DNA of 64,000 nucleotides from Bacillota bacterium (GTDB lineage: Bacteria; Bacillota; DSM-12270; Thermacetogeniales; Thermacetogeniaceae): contig JABLXW010000015.1 in the NCBI GenBank assembly GCA_013177945.1, positions 55,395 to 119,394 on the forward strand. The letters run 5' to 3'. Under the pieces are notes generated by a model, which worked only from the letters and a program-made list of their open reading frames with translations, searched no databases and was not told where the DNA came from. The position numbers and the translations under genes were made by a program. Each line of letters opens with the position of its first letter. The stretch's first letter is position 1. Shown piece by piece: positions 1 through 8,530 of the stretch.

Positions 1-857
1 ACCTGGGGCTCATCACTGCCAAAACCGGAGAATATGAGGGTGCGCGAGCGCAGGCAGTCGCGAAATAGATCCCGCGCCCAGTGGCGGTCTCCCCATTCCT
101 GCAACTGGCGTTCCGTAAGAAGAATTTTTTCCGGTGGAAAATCTTTTTGTTTCAGTTTGGCCGCGCACCCGTTAATTTTATAGATCTTGAGACACCGTAT
201 GTCTTCTTTAATGAAAAATTTTCCTGAATCTCTCCTGTATTCTTCAAGATCGGTTATAACCAGGGCGGCGTTCTCAGAACCATTGATAAAGGTTGAATTA
301 TATGCCTCTTCCAGGCAACAATCATAATTCGTGGTGATAATCTCGTCTATTAAGCCCTCACGGGCAAGAAACGAGATGTATCTGTGAGCGATGGTCGGCT
401 GTAGTTCGCTGAAATCCTGGATTGCTAAAACATCTTCCACTAAAGATCGCGGGGCATTCGTCCCGGCTACCCATGTATACATTTCGCAAAGTTTATCCAG
501 AGTGACGTATTTTTTTAGATACTTGTCGCCTCCGGAATTATTGCTGAGTTCTTTGAGCAGACATTTTTTGTCGTTACATACACCCTGATGCTGGTTTTGA
601 TGCTGTTTTTCGCATTCCAGGAAAGAGCAACACCATTTAGCCCATTGTTTTTGTTCTTTACCTTGCAGCCGCAAGTCCAATAATTTACAGGCAATTAAAC
701 TGATCATGCGCCTGGTATCAGCAACTCCTGTTCTACCATCTTTGTGTACTGCGTTTCTCGAAACTCCGGCTCCGATGAAAGGAACCACTTTGCCTGTAAA
801 AAAACGATCAACCAGCCGGGATATTTTGTCACTTACTTTAATTTTTCCCTTGCCCAT
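1..857 (-). CDS. SIR2-like domain protein (N-terminal part, runs off the window)
   Basis: An open frame begins at ATG 857 on the minus strand and stays open to base 1, giving about 285 residues without a stop. A ribosome site (AGAGGTCG) lies about 10 bases upstream. The start reads MGKGKIKVSDKISRLVDRFF, followed by VVPFIGAGVSRNA, the glycine-rich NAD-site motif of SIR2-like proteins. ITTNYDCCLEEAYN matches the family TTNYD motif, and near the window edge LIFSGFGSDEP matches the usual GYSLSDPD-like motif. The position where most family members have a catalytic-type His (often LHG) reads KINGC, so that residue may be absent. Known family roles include NAD-depleting antiphage effectors and deacetylases; I infer a defence-type role. 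Its partners would lie left of the window. Confidence 0.75.
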   Translation of the reverse strand, partial: MGKGKIKVSDKISRLVDRFFTGKVVPFIGAGVSRNAVHKDGRTGVADTRRMISLIACKLLDLRLQGKEQKQWAKWCCSFLECEKQHQNQHQGVCNDKKCLLKELSNNSGGDKYLKKYVTLDKLCEMYTWVAGTNAPRSLVEDVLAIQDFSELQPTIAHRYISFLAREGLIDEIITTNYDCCLEEAYNSTFINGSENAALVITDLEEYRRDSGKFFIKEDIRCLKIYKINGCAAKLKQKDFPPEKILLTERQLQEWGDRHWARDLFRDCLRSRTLIFSGFGSDEPQ

Positions 858-1204
858 TTCCCAAACGACCTCTGATGCTTAAGTAACTATCTGAATTATG
901 AGTTCGGCAATAATATCCAAAATCCTTCCTGAATATTCCTAAAAATTACAAATTATAACGGTACGCACCAACCCCCGTTTCGCTTGCCCGCCGATCTGTG
1001 CCGTGTTTTTAAAATCCCAGATTGCTTTGATTATATTTTAAAAAATGTTGGGGCAGGAAAATTCTTGGGAATTTAGAAAAGATCGGGCAGGAAGTTCCGG
1101 CTTTTTGTCGAATTTCTCTTTTGGCGAACTCCGAAAGAGCACGGAAGCTGCAGCTCATAAAGCCGTCCGGCGCTCAATTTAGGGATCGGAGGGGGCTCTT
1201 TTCC
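858..1204. other. Intergenic region between divergent SIR2-like gene and sugar operon
   Basis: No gene is supported here. The stretch is AT-rich near 900-1060 and must hold promoters for both directions, but no clean -35/-10 pair stands out. A TATATT box lies near 1032. The segment at about 1087-1116 (GCAGGAAGTTCCGG, then CTTTTTGTCGAA) looks like an intergenic motif I associate with related Firmicutes; that is memory, not a search. An upstream TTG extension of manC to 1121 is possible, but it lacks a ribosome site and family similarity. Confidence 0.4.
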
Positions 1205-2302
1205 TTGGAAACGGCAGTTGTCATTATGGCCGGCGGCTCCGGCGAGAGGTTCTGGCCGTACAGCAGAAGAGAAAGGCCCAAGCAGTTTCTGGCAATCGGC
1301 GGGAGAGAGAGCCTTCTTCAACAGGCCGTTGCAAGGGCGAAGCTGCTTGTGGACGTAGAAAAAATCTACATCGTTACCGGCCGGGGCTACAGCGAACTGG
1401 TGCGAGAGCAGGCCCCGGAGCTCCCCCCTGAAAACCTGATTGTCGAACCGGTAGGCCGCGATACGGCGCCCTGCATAGCCCTGGCGGCCCTGCTTTTAGC
1501 GGCAAGAGACCCGGAGACGCTCATGGTTGTCCTGCCGTCGGATCACATGATTCTCGACGAGCGCCGTTTTTGCGAAGCGATAACCCGTGCGCTTGCACTG
1601 GCGGCCGATACAAACGGACTCGTGACCGTCGGCATCCAGCCCACACGCCCCGAAACAGGCTACGGCTACATCCGCTTAGGGGAGCCGGCAGAGGACGGGT
1701 CGGCTTACAGGGTGGACAGGTTCGTGGAAAAGCCCGATGCCTGCCGGGCGGCCGAGTATCTGGCTTCGGGTGAGTATCTCTGGAACAGCGGCATGTTTAT
1801 ATGGAGGGCGAAGGCGATCAGAGAAGCGATTTCCCGCCACCTCCCGGAGCTGGCTGCTGCCATGGAGCCCATCGAGAGAGCGCTGGGCACCGCTGATTTC
1901 GAAGAGACCCTCAACGATCACTTTCCCCGCCTGCCCAAGATCTCCATCGATTACGGTGTAATCGAAAAGGCGGCCAATGTCTGGGTCGTGCCCGGGAGCT
2001 TCGGCTGGGATGACCTGGGGTCGTGGACGGCGCTGGAGCGGGTGCTGGAGCCTGACGGCTTCGGGAACCTTGTTGAAGGAAAAGCCGTTCTCGTCGATAC
2101 CGAGAATGTGATTGCCAGGAACGACAACCGGGATAAATTAATGGTCACTCTTGGCCTTAAGGACCTGCTGGTCGTTGATATGCCCGATGTGCTGCTGGTG
2201 GCCCATAAGGATAGGGAACCGGAGCTCAAAAAAGTGGTCAGGGAGCTGGAGAGCCGGGGTTTGAGCCGGTATTTGCACAGCTTCGGCGGAGGAGAGGAGT
2301 AA
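1205..2302 (+). CDS. manC: Mannose-1-phosphate guanylyltransferase
   Basis: This cytoplasmic enzyme makes GDP-mannose from mannose-1-phosphate and GTP. The N-terminus carries the nucleotidyltransferase signature VIMAGGSGERFWPYSR followed by RPKQF. VLPSDHMI, a FVEKPD motif and WNSGMFIW follow in family order. The frame is open from 1121, but TTG at 1205 is preferred because GGAGGGGG sits 9 bases upstream (1188-1195) and homology begins right there. That gives 365 residues, a normal length for the short form without the fused isomerase domain. It is the first gene of a six-gene operon; manB follows after 4 bases. Its product feeds Gmd further downstream. Confidence 0.93.
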   Translation: METAVVIMAGGSGERFWPYSRRERPKQFLAIGGRESLLQQAVARAKLLVDVEKIYIVTGRGYSELVREQAPELPPENLIVEPVGRDTAPCIALAALLLAARDPETLMVVLPSDHMILDERRFCEAITRALALAADTNGLVTVGIQPTRPETGYGYIRLGEPAEDGSAYRVDRFVEKPDACRAAEYLASGEYLWNSGMFIWRAKAIREAISRHLPELAAAMEPIERALGTADFEETLNDHFPRLPKISIDYGVIEKAANVWVVPGSFGWDDLGSWTALERVLEPDGFGNLVEGKAVLVDTENVIARNDNRDKLMVTLGLKDLLVVDMPDVLLVAHKDREPELKKVVRELESRGLSRYLHSFGGGEE

Positions 2303-2306
2303 TTCG

Positions 2307-3704
2307 GTGGCGCTCCGTGGGGTGGTTGAACTTAACCGGCAGATATTCCGCCAGTACGACATTCGCGGCCACGCAGAGCGGGACTTCCCGGATGAAACGG
2401 TTCGGCTTCTGGGCCGGGCCTTTGGCACTTATGTCCGGGAGCGTGGGATTTCAGAGGTGCTGGTGGGGCGGGACAACCGCCTCAGCTCAGAAAGGTTGAG
2501 AAATGCTTTCGTTGCAGGGCTGCTTGCCACCGGGTGTACGGTCATCGACATCGGTCTTGTGGCAACTCCGATTCTCTATTACGCCATGGTGCACTGCGGC
2601 ACTAAAGCTGGGGCGATGATCACCGGCAGCCACAACCCTCCCGATGAGAACGGCTTCAAGCTTGCCTGCGGTGAAGGGACGCTCTACGGGGAAGAGATCC
2701 TGAAGTTAAAGGAAATGGCAGAAGCCGGTCGATTCAAATCCGGGAAAGGCAGGATGGAAAAAAGGGATTTAGCAACCCCGTACCTCGCCATGCTCCAGGA
2801 GAAGATCGAGCTGGGCCCGCGCAGTTTGAAAGTTGCCGTGGACTGCGGCAACGGAACTGCTTCCCTTTTTGCCGAGAAGATCTTAAGGGCCTGGGGGTGC
2901 GAGGTGATTCCCCTTTACTGCGAATCGGATCCCCGCTTCCCCAACCATCACCCGGATCCTGTGGTTGCCGCCAATTTAGAAGATCTGAGGCAGGCGGTTT
3001 TGGAGCACGGGGCCGACCTGGGTGTGGCTTACGACGGCGATGCCGACAGGATCAGTGTGGTTGACGAAAAAGGGGAGATCATCTGGGGAGATCTGTTGAT
3101 GTGCCTCTTCTGGCGGGAGATTCTGGCCCGCCACCCGGGGGCTTTGGCGATCATTGAGGTTAAGTGCTCCCAGGCGCTGGTCGATGAGGTAGTCCGCTTG
3201 GGAGGGAGGCCGTTTTTCTATAAAACAGGCCACTCTTTGATCAAGGCCAAGATGAGGGTGACGGGAGCGGTTTTTGCCGGCGAGATGTCCGGCCACATGT
3301 TCTTCGCGGACGAATACTTTGGCTTTGACGATGCCTTCTACGCTACAGGAAGGCTGTTGAGAATATTATCCAACACACCCAAGACGCTCTCTCAGCTTCT
3401 TGAAGATGTGCCCAGGTATTATGCTACTCCGGAAATACGCATCCCCTGCCCTGATGAAGATAAGTTCAAAGTGGTGGAGCGCCTGAAGGAAGAGTTTCGC
3501 CGGGATTATGAAGTTGTTGATGTAGACGGGGTGAGGGTAATTTTTCCCGAAGGCTGGGGCCTGGTGCGCGCCTCCAACACCCAGCCTGCGCTCGTGGCGA
3601 GGTGCGAAGCAAAAACCCCGGAAGGTCTTAGTAAAATCTGCAGCATCGTCAAAGAAGCCGTTGCCCGGCATCCGGAAGCAGGGGATTTCGACTGGAAGCA
3701 TTAG
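2307..3704 (+). CDS. manB: Phosphomannomutase / phosphoglucomutase
   Basis: It interconverts hexose-6-phosphate and hexose-1-phosphate and supplies mannose-1-phosphate to ManC and probably glucose-1-phosphate to RfbA. Family motifs appear in order: FRQYDIRG at the N-terminus, the catalytic phosphoserine loop TGSHNPPDENGFK, the metal-binding DGDADRI loop, GEMSGH in domain 3 and RASNTQPALV in the C-terminal phosphate-binding loop. The 465-residue length is normal for the bacterial alpha-D-phosphohexomutase family. The GTG start at 2307 follows a GGAGGAGAGGAG ribosome site inside the end of manC, which suggests translational coupling. Specificity between mannose and glucose cannot be read from sequence alone. 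Confidence 0.92.
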   Translation: MALRGVVELNRQIFRQYDIRGHAERDFPDETVRLLGRAFGTYVRERGISEVLVGRDNRLSSERLRNAFVAGLLATGCTVIDIGLVATPILYYAMVHCGTKAGAMITGSHNPPDENGFKLACGEGTLYGEEILKLKEMAEAGRFKSGKGRMEKRDLATPYLAMLQEKIELGPRSLKVAVDCGNGTASLFAEKILRAWGCEVIPLYCESDPRFPNHHPDPVVAANLEDLRQAVLEHGADLGVAYDGDADRISVVDEKGEIIWGDLLMCLFWREILARHPGALAIIEVKCSQALVDEVVRLGGRPFFYKTGHSLIKAKMRVTGAVFAGEMSGHMFFADEYFGFDDAFYATGRLLRILSNTPKTLSQLLEDVPRYYATPEIRIPCPDEDKFKVVERLKEEFRRDYEVVDVDGVRVIFPEGWGLVRASNTQPALVARCEAKTPEGLSKICSIVKEAVARHPEAGDFDWKH

Positions 3705-3804
3705 GGTTAAGCCGGCAAATATGGTTAAGCAGAAATGTACGGGTTGACCAAGTGGTGTTATGGGCATTGTCAAAAAAACTCGGATGGAGAAGGAGAGCCC
3801 CCCG

Positions 3805-4665
3805 GTGAAGGTTTTGATTACAGGTGCTGCAGGGCAGCTTGGTACCGATCTGGTGAGAGTTTTGGGCGACGGCGGCTGCCAGGTGATCCCCGCAGGCCGC
3901 GCCGACTTCGATATCACCGATCTCGAGGCCACCGTAAAATTCATTACCGGTGTTCAACCGGACGCCGTTGTGCACAGCGCTGCCTTTACGGATGTTGACG
4001 CCTGCGAAAGTCAGCGTGAAAAAGCCTTTGCCGTCAACGGTCTGGGAGCGAGGAATGTTGCTGTTGCAGCAAGAAAGGTAGATGCCAAGCTCTTTTACAT
4101 CAGCACTGATTATGTCTTCGATGGCCTTAAGGAGGGGCCTTACTTTGAGTTCGACAGGCCGAATCCGCTCAACGTTTACGGGAGATCGAAGCTGTGGGGC
4201 GAAGAGCTGGTTAAGGAGCAGCTGCAGAAGTTTTTCATCATCCGCACTGCCTGGCTTTACGGGCGGGCGGGCAGGAACTTTGTGAAAACGATGCTGATGC
4301 TTGGGAGGGAAAAGGGGGAATTGCAGGTCGTTAACGACCAGAGGGGCACTCCCACGTATACCGGGGACCTGGCGCTCCAGATCAAAGAACTGCTTCCCAC
4401 GGAACTGTACGGCACATATCACTGTTCCTCTCAAGGGGCCTGCACCTGGTACGAGTTCGCCGTCGAGATCTTCAGGCTGGCCGGTCTGAGCGTCAGGGTT
4501 GAGCCTGTAACCTCCGAGGAGTTTCGGCGCCCGGCAAAACGACCCAAGAATTCGGTGCTGGAAAACTTCGCACTCAAGCTCGAGGGGCTCGACATCATGC
4601 CTCACTGGAAGGAGTCGCTGGAGAAGTTCATGAGAGCATTTAAAAGAGAGGAAATGATATTGTGA
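3805..4665 (+). CDS. rfbD: dTDP-4-dehydrorhamnose reductase
   Basis: This short-chain dehydrogenase reduces dTDP-4-keto-L-rhamnose to dTDP-L-rhamnose, the last step of the pathway. The Rossmann motif VLITGAAGQLG opens the protein, and the STDYVFDG segment and YGRSKLWGE hold the catalytic Tyr and Lys. The frame extends upstream to 3760, but GTG 3805 has AAGGAGAG about 7 bases before it and starts exactly at the family N-terminus (VKVLITG), giving 286 residues. The stop overlaps the rfbA start by 4 bases. The gene order rfbD-rfbA-rfbC-rfbB is a complete dTDP-rhamnose set. Confidence 0.92.
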   Translation: MKVLITGAAGQLGTDLVRVLGDGGCQVIPAGRADFDITDLEATVKFITGVQPDAVVHSAAFTDVDACESQREKAFAVNGLGARNVAVAARKVDAKLFYISTDYVFDGLKEGPYFEFDRPNPLNVYGRSKLWGEELVKEQLQKFFIIRTAWLYGRAGRNFVKTMLMLGREKGELQVVNDQRGTPTYTGDLALQIKELLPTELYGTYHCSSQGACTWYEFAVEIFRLAGLSVRVEPVTSEEFRRPAKRPKNSVLENFALKLEGLDIMPHWKESLEKFMRAFKREEMIL

Positions 4666-5726
4666 AGGCCTTGGTTCTGGCAGGGGGAAAGGGAACCCGC
4701 CTGCGGCCCCTGACATATACGATCCCCAAGCAGCTGGTTCCCGTGGCCAACCGCCCGATCATTCACTACGTGATGGATCAGATCGCCGGCGTGGGCATCA
4801 GAGATGTGGGGGTCATCATTTCGCCTGATACCGGTTCGCAGATAAAGGAGGCACTGGCAGAGAACCTCTGGGGATTTAATTTTACCTTCATCCTTCAGGA
4901 AGAGCCCAGGGGCCTTGCCCATGCCGTCATGGTGGCTCGCGACTTCCTGGGCGATGACCCTTTCCTGATGTATCTCGGAGACAACCTCATCGGGCAGGGC
5001 ATCGAGGCTTTTGTCGAAGAGTTTCGGCAGTCGAAGCCCGAGGCGATGATCCTTTTGAAGGAAGTAGCTGACCCGCGCATGTTTGGAGTTGCCGAAGTTG
5101 ACTGCGACGGCAAGATCAGGCGCCTCGTCGAGAAGCCAAAAGTTCCCCCTTCTAATCTGGCGCTGGTTGGAATTTACCTTTTCTCTCCTTCCATCCATGA
5201 AGCTGTTCTGGAGATTAAGCCTTCCTTTCGGGGGGAACTGGAGATCACCGATGCCATCCAGAAACTCCTCGACAGGAGAAAGACCGTAAGGAGCTTCATC
5301 CTCAAAAGATGGTGGCTTGACACCGGGAAGAAAGACGATCTGCTGGAGGCCAACCGTGTCGTTTTAGACGAACTCGTGAGAGAGAGCCTGGAGGGAGAAG
5401 TTGACGGGGGGAGCAGGGTTGCGGGACGCGTCTTTCTGGCGAAAGGAGCCCGGATTGAAGGGAGCACCGTCCGCGGCCCGGCGGTTATCGGGAAGGGAAC
5501 GATCGTCAGGAATTCGTTTATAGGCCCCTATACAAGCATCGGCAGCGACTGCGCGGTTGAAGGTTCTGCCCTCGAACACGCTGTGATCCTGGACGGCGCC
5601 AGGATTGCAGGCATTGCGCGCCTGGAGGACAGCGTTGTCGGGAGAAATGCCGTTATCTCGAAAGGGAGCCAAAACAGCCAGGCTCTGCGGCTGATGGTGG
5701 GTGATGATGCGGAGGTGCTGCTGTAG
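4662..5726 (+). CDS. rfbA: Glucose-1-phosphate thymidylyltransferase, long form
   Basis: It makes dTDP-glucose from glucose-1-phosphate and dTTP, the entry step to dTDP-rhamnose. The N-terminus MKALVLAGGKGTRLRPLT is the nucleotidyltransferase signature. IPKQLVPVANRPIIHYV and a VEKPK motif follow. At 354 residues it is the long form, with a C-terminal left-handed beta-helix of hexapeptide-like repeats (about residues 245-350) that short RmlA proteins lack. The GTG start overlaps the rfbD stop (GTGA). The long form is usual in actinomycete and archaeal clusters and occurs in Firmicutes. Assignment to dTDP-glucose rests mainly on the operon. Confidence 0.88.
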   Translation: MKALVLAGGKGTRLRPLTYTIPKQLVPVANRPIIHYVMDQIAGVGIRDVGVIISPDTGSQIKEALAENLWGFNFTFILQEEPRGLAHAVMVARDFLGDDPFLMYLGDNLIGQGIEAFVEEFRQSKPEAMILLKEVADPRMFGVAEVDCDGKIRRLVEKPKVPPSNLALVGIYLFSPSIHEAVLEIKPSFRGELEITDAIQKLLDRRKTVRSFILKRWWLDTGKKDDLLEANRVVLDELVRESLEGEVDGGSRVAGRVFLAKGARIEGSTVRGPAVIGKGTIVRNSFIGPYTSIGSDCAVEGSALEHAVILDGARIAGIARLEDSVVGRNAVISKGSQNSQALRLMVGDDAEVLL

Positions 5727-6292
5727 TGCCGTTCAGTTTTCAGAGGTTAGAGATTCCGGAGGTCGTCCTCATCGAGCCGAAGGTCTTTCAGGATGGGCGC
5801 GGTTTCTTCATGGAGACCTACAAGTTCTCCGATTTCACAGCATTCGGCATCACCGAGCGCTTCGTTCAGGATAACCATTCTCGATCATTAAGAGGCGTCC
5901 TCCGCGGCCTCCACTACCAGAATCCCCCGAATGCCCAGGGAAAGCTCGTCCGGGTCGTCGCCGGTGAGATATTCGATGTAGCCGTGGATATCAGGAGAGG
6001 CTCCCCGACCTACGGGAAGTGGGTTGGTGAGAGGCTTTCGGCAGAAAACAAGCGGATGCTCTACATCCCCCCGGGGTTTGCCCACGGCTTCTGTGTCCTG
6101 AGTCAGGAGGCCGAGGTCGTCTACAAGGTGACCGAAGAATACGCACCTGAGCACGAGGCGGGGATCATCTGGAACGACCCTGACATCGGCATCCGCTGGC
6201 CGGTCGCAGAACCCATCATCTCTGAAAAGGATGCAGCCTTTCCCCGCCTCAAGGAAGCAGAAAACTATTTCTTTTTCTTTTATCAGGACTAG
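5726..6292 (+). CDS. rfbC: dTDP-4-dehydrorhamnose 3,5-epimerase
   Basis: This cupin-fold epimerase inverts C3 and C5 of dTDP-4-keto-6-deoxyglucose. Family motifs are [11 protein letters not shown] near the start, FVQDNHSRS, and LRGLHYQ with the catalytic His. [29 protein letters not shown] and [17 protein letters not shown] follow. Its 188 residues match the family. The GTG start shares a base with the stop codon of rfbA (TAGTG), so the two are probably translationally coupled. It lies between rfbA and rfbB. Confidence 0.93.
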   Translation: MPFSFQRLEIPEVVLIEPKVFQDGRGFFMETYKFSDFTAFGITERFVQDNHSRSLRGVLRGLHYQNPPNAQGKLVRVVAGEIFDVAVDIRRGSPTYGKWVGERLSAENKRMLYIPPGFAHGFCVLSQEAEVVYKVTEEYAPEHEAGIIWNDPDIGIRWPVAEPIISEKDAAFPRLKEAENYFFFFYQD

Positions 6293-6344
6293 AGGACGCT
6301 TCTCAGGGGAGAGGGAAGGCAAGGAGGCTCAAGGTGAAGAAAAA

Positions 6345-7376
6345 ATGAAGCTGCTCATTACCGGCGGTGCGGGTTTCATCGGGAGCAATTTCATTCGCTA
6401 TATCCTACGGGAGCATCCAGAATGGGAGATCGTCAACCTCGACAAACTCACTTATGCCGGGAATCTGGCTAATTTGAAGGATGTCGAAGATAATCCCCGG
6501 TACAGGTTCGTCAGGGGGGATATTGCCGACCGCGGGCTGGTGGAGAGGCTCTTCCATGAGGAGAAGTTCGATGTAGTTGTTAATTTCGCCGCCGAGTCCC
6601 ACGTGGACCGGAGCATCCTCGACTCCTCCCCCTTCATCGAGACGAACGTCAAGGGAGTGCAGGTGCTCCTGGAGGCGGCAAGGGAGTTCGAAATAAAGAA
6701 ATTCGTTCAGATCTCCACCGATGAGGTTTACGGCTCCCTCGCCCACGACGATCCGCCCTGCACCGAGGAGAGCCCCCTGCTTCCCAACAGCCCCTACTCC
6801 GCCAGCAAGGCGGCGGCCGACCTCTTGTGCCGCGCCTATCATAAAACTTACAAACTTCCCATTGTCATCACCAGGAGTTCCAACAACTACGGCCCGTACC
6901 AGTTCCCCGAAAAGCTGATCCCTCTGATGATCACCAACGCCCTGGAAGACAAGCCCCTGCCCGTCTACGGGGACGGCCAGAACGTCCGGGACTGGCTCTT
7001 CGTCGAGGACAACTGCCGGGCCATTGCCCTTGTCATCGAGAAAGGAAAACCCGGAGAGATCTACAACATCGGAGGCGGAGAAGAAAAGCGAAACATCGAT
7101 GTGGTAAAGACCATCCTCCGGCTCCTGGGGAAACCGGAAAGCCTGATCACTTTTGTCAAGGACCGCCCCGGCCACGACCTGCGCTACGCCCTCAATACCG
7201 GCAAGATGCTTCGAGAACTCGGCTGGCAGCCTGTAGTTTCCTTTGAAGGGGGCCTCGCCCAAACAGTTAAGTGGTACCTCGAAAACCGCACCTGGTGGGA
7301 GCGCGTCCGTGCCGGCGCCCACCTCGATTTCATGGAACAGTGGTACATTTTGCATAAAAAATACGCTGATAACTAA
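6345..7376 (+). CDS. rfbB: dTDP-glucose 4,6-dehydratase
   Basis: It converts dTDP-glucose to dTDP-4-keto-6-deoxyglucose with bound NAD. The protein starts with the Rossmann motif [18 protein letters not shown], and [10 protein letters not shown] is diagnostic of Rml[12 protein letters not shown], the STDEVYGS segment and the [11 protein letters not shown] catalytic Tyr-Lys motif follow, then [18 protein letters not shown]. The frame is open from 6231, inside rfbC, but ATG 6345 matches the family N-terminus and has AGGTGA upstream; 343 residues result. It closes the rhamnose operon, and the DNA after it changes to a much more AT-rich composition. Confidence 0.94.
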   Translation: MKLLITGGAGFIGSNFIRYILREHPEWEIVNLDKLTYAGNLANLKDVEDNPRYRFVRGDIADRGLVERLFHEEKFDVVVNFAAESHVDRSILDSSPFIETNVKGVQVLLEAAREFEIKKFVQISTDEVYGSLAHDDPPCTEESPLLPNSPYSASKAAADLLCRAYHKTYKLPIVITRSSNNYGPYQFPEKLIPLMITNALEDKPLPVYGDGQNVRDWLFVEDNCRAIALVIEKGKPGEIYNIGGGEEKRNIDVVKTILRLLGKPESLITFVKDRPGHDLRYALNTGKMLRELGWQPVVSFEGGLAQTVKWYLENRTWWERVRAGAHLDFMEQWYILHKKYADN

Positions 7377-7456
7377 AAAGAATATGGGTTAATTTGATTC
7401 GCTGATTCCTTAAAGTAGCGATTTAAGTAGGATATTTAACCATAAAGGAGGAAAAT

Positions 7457-7753
7457 ATGGCGAATGATAATATAATTTATCCATTAAAAGCAGAAAAGTT
7501 TCTTAATGCTGCTCTAAAACATTATGAAGCCATTAAAGGGTCGTATATCTACAATGCGATTGTGCGTGATTTGTGGCAGAAGACTGATCAGGTAAACGCA
7601 GGATACGGGCAATGGCTCAGGCAAATGCTTGAAGTTGATACACAAACTACAACATCAAGGGCGGTCGGATCATGGATTTACGCTGTGGGTCTGGTGATTA
7701 ACTGTTCGGCGGTATTCTCACAGCTATATTTCTTGAGGCAACAACTGAATTGA
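7457..7753 (+). CDS. Small hypothetical protein
   Basis: This 98-residue frame starts at ATG 7457 with a good AAAGGAGG site 6 bases upstream, so it is likely translated. I do not recognise a family. The N-terminal half is charged and helical (LKAEKFLNAALKHYEAIKG), and the C-terminal part has a hydrophobic stretch around AVGLVINCSAVFSQLYF that could be one membrane helix or a helix-bundle core. It stands alone between the rhamnose operon and an AT-rich block of polysaccharide genes, and could be a remnant of a longer protein. Confidence 0.45.
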   Translation: MANDNIIYPLKAEKFLNAALKHYEAIKGSYIYNAIVRDLWQKTDQVNAGYGQWLRQMLEVDTQTTTSRAVGSWIYAVGLVINCSAVFSQLYFLRQQLN

Positions 7754-7870
7754 ATATTAACTGGTATTTTAGGTGTATTTAGATACATTTTTATTGCTGT
7801 GTATATCTCTTACCATCTCTGATAGTGATATTAAGCTTATTAAACAAAATATTTTTAGGTGTGGATAACA

Positions 7871-8530
7871 ATGAAAAGTAAGGATAATTTTGTTAAAACA
7901 GATTTCGACTTTGGTTGGAAAAGGTGGCAAGGTATTCCTGCCTATGCAGATTTAACTCTTCAACATCAAAGAGGAGATATCCTTGATGTAGGATGTGCTA
8001 CTTGTCAGCTTTACACATTTTTGCGATCAAAGGGTTGGGAAAAAAGGTATTATGGAATTGATATTCAAAAATATGAGGGCTATGAATATCCTAAAGGTGC
8101 AGAGCTTATCATAGGAGATGCTCTAAAAGTAGAATTTCCAAGTTTTGATACGGTTTTACTCTATAATATTTTGGAGCATGTTGATGACCCAATAACATTA
8201 TTAAGAAAAGCAATCAATGCTGCCAGAGAAAATGTTCTTATTAATGTGCCGAAAAGAAATGAGGAAATGTGGAAATATGGTGTTGTTGAATATCATCAGC
8301 TTGACAAGACTCATAAGCATTGCGGTTTTTCAAAAGAAGAAGTCTATAAATTAGTGGATTTAGCAGAAGGAGAGATAAAAACTTATAAAGAGGTGGGAAA
8401 AACAAATGCAACGATTGGGATTGGGCTGTGGAACAATATAATACCAAAAGGAATTGTTTATTTGCTTAGTAAAATATTTTCCTCCAAAACTTTTTATCAA
8501 GAAATATGGTGCGAGGTTGTGAGAAAATGA
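7871..8530 (+). CDS. Class I SAM-dependent methyltransferase
   Basis: A small methyltransferase of about 219 residues. Motif I is GDILDVGCATCQLYTFL, followed by YYGIDIQ (acidic loop), LIIGDALKVEF and VLLYNILEHVDDPITLLRK, the order typical of methyltransferase type 11/23 proteins in glycan clusters. ATG 7871 is preferred over GTG 7859 because AGGTG lies upstream. The stop overlaps the following glycosyltransferase (ATGA at 8527-8530), so the pair is one transcriptional unit. Base composition is markedly AT-richer than the rhamnose operon, suggesting separate acquisition. The substrate, perhaps a sugar O-methyl or lipid-linked acceptor, cannot be told. Confidence 0.78.
   Translation: MKSKDNFVKTDFDFGWKRWQGIPAYADLTLQHQRGDILDVGCATCQLYTFLRSKGWEKRYYGIDIQKYEGYEYPKGAELIIGDALKVEFPSFDTVLLYNILEHVDDPITLLRKAINAARENVLINVPKRNEEMWKYGVVEYHQLDKTHKHCGFSKEEVYKLVDLAEGEIKTYKEVGKTNATIGIGLWNNIIPKGIVYLLSKIFSSKTFYQEIWCEVVRK

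Noticed and set aside
1121-1204. N-terminal extension of ManC to TTG 1121.
   Set aside because: The extra 28 residues lack family similarity, while GGAGGGGG stands at the right distance before TTG 1205.
3649-4716. A 355-codon open frame on the minus strand opposite rfbD.
   Set aside because: The plus strand encodes a complete, conserved dTDP-rhamnose reductase with ribosome site and coupling. The antisense frame has no known motifs and is a by-product of codon bias. The 316-codon frame opposite rfbB (6405-7355) is rejected for the same reason.
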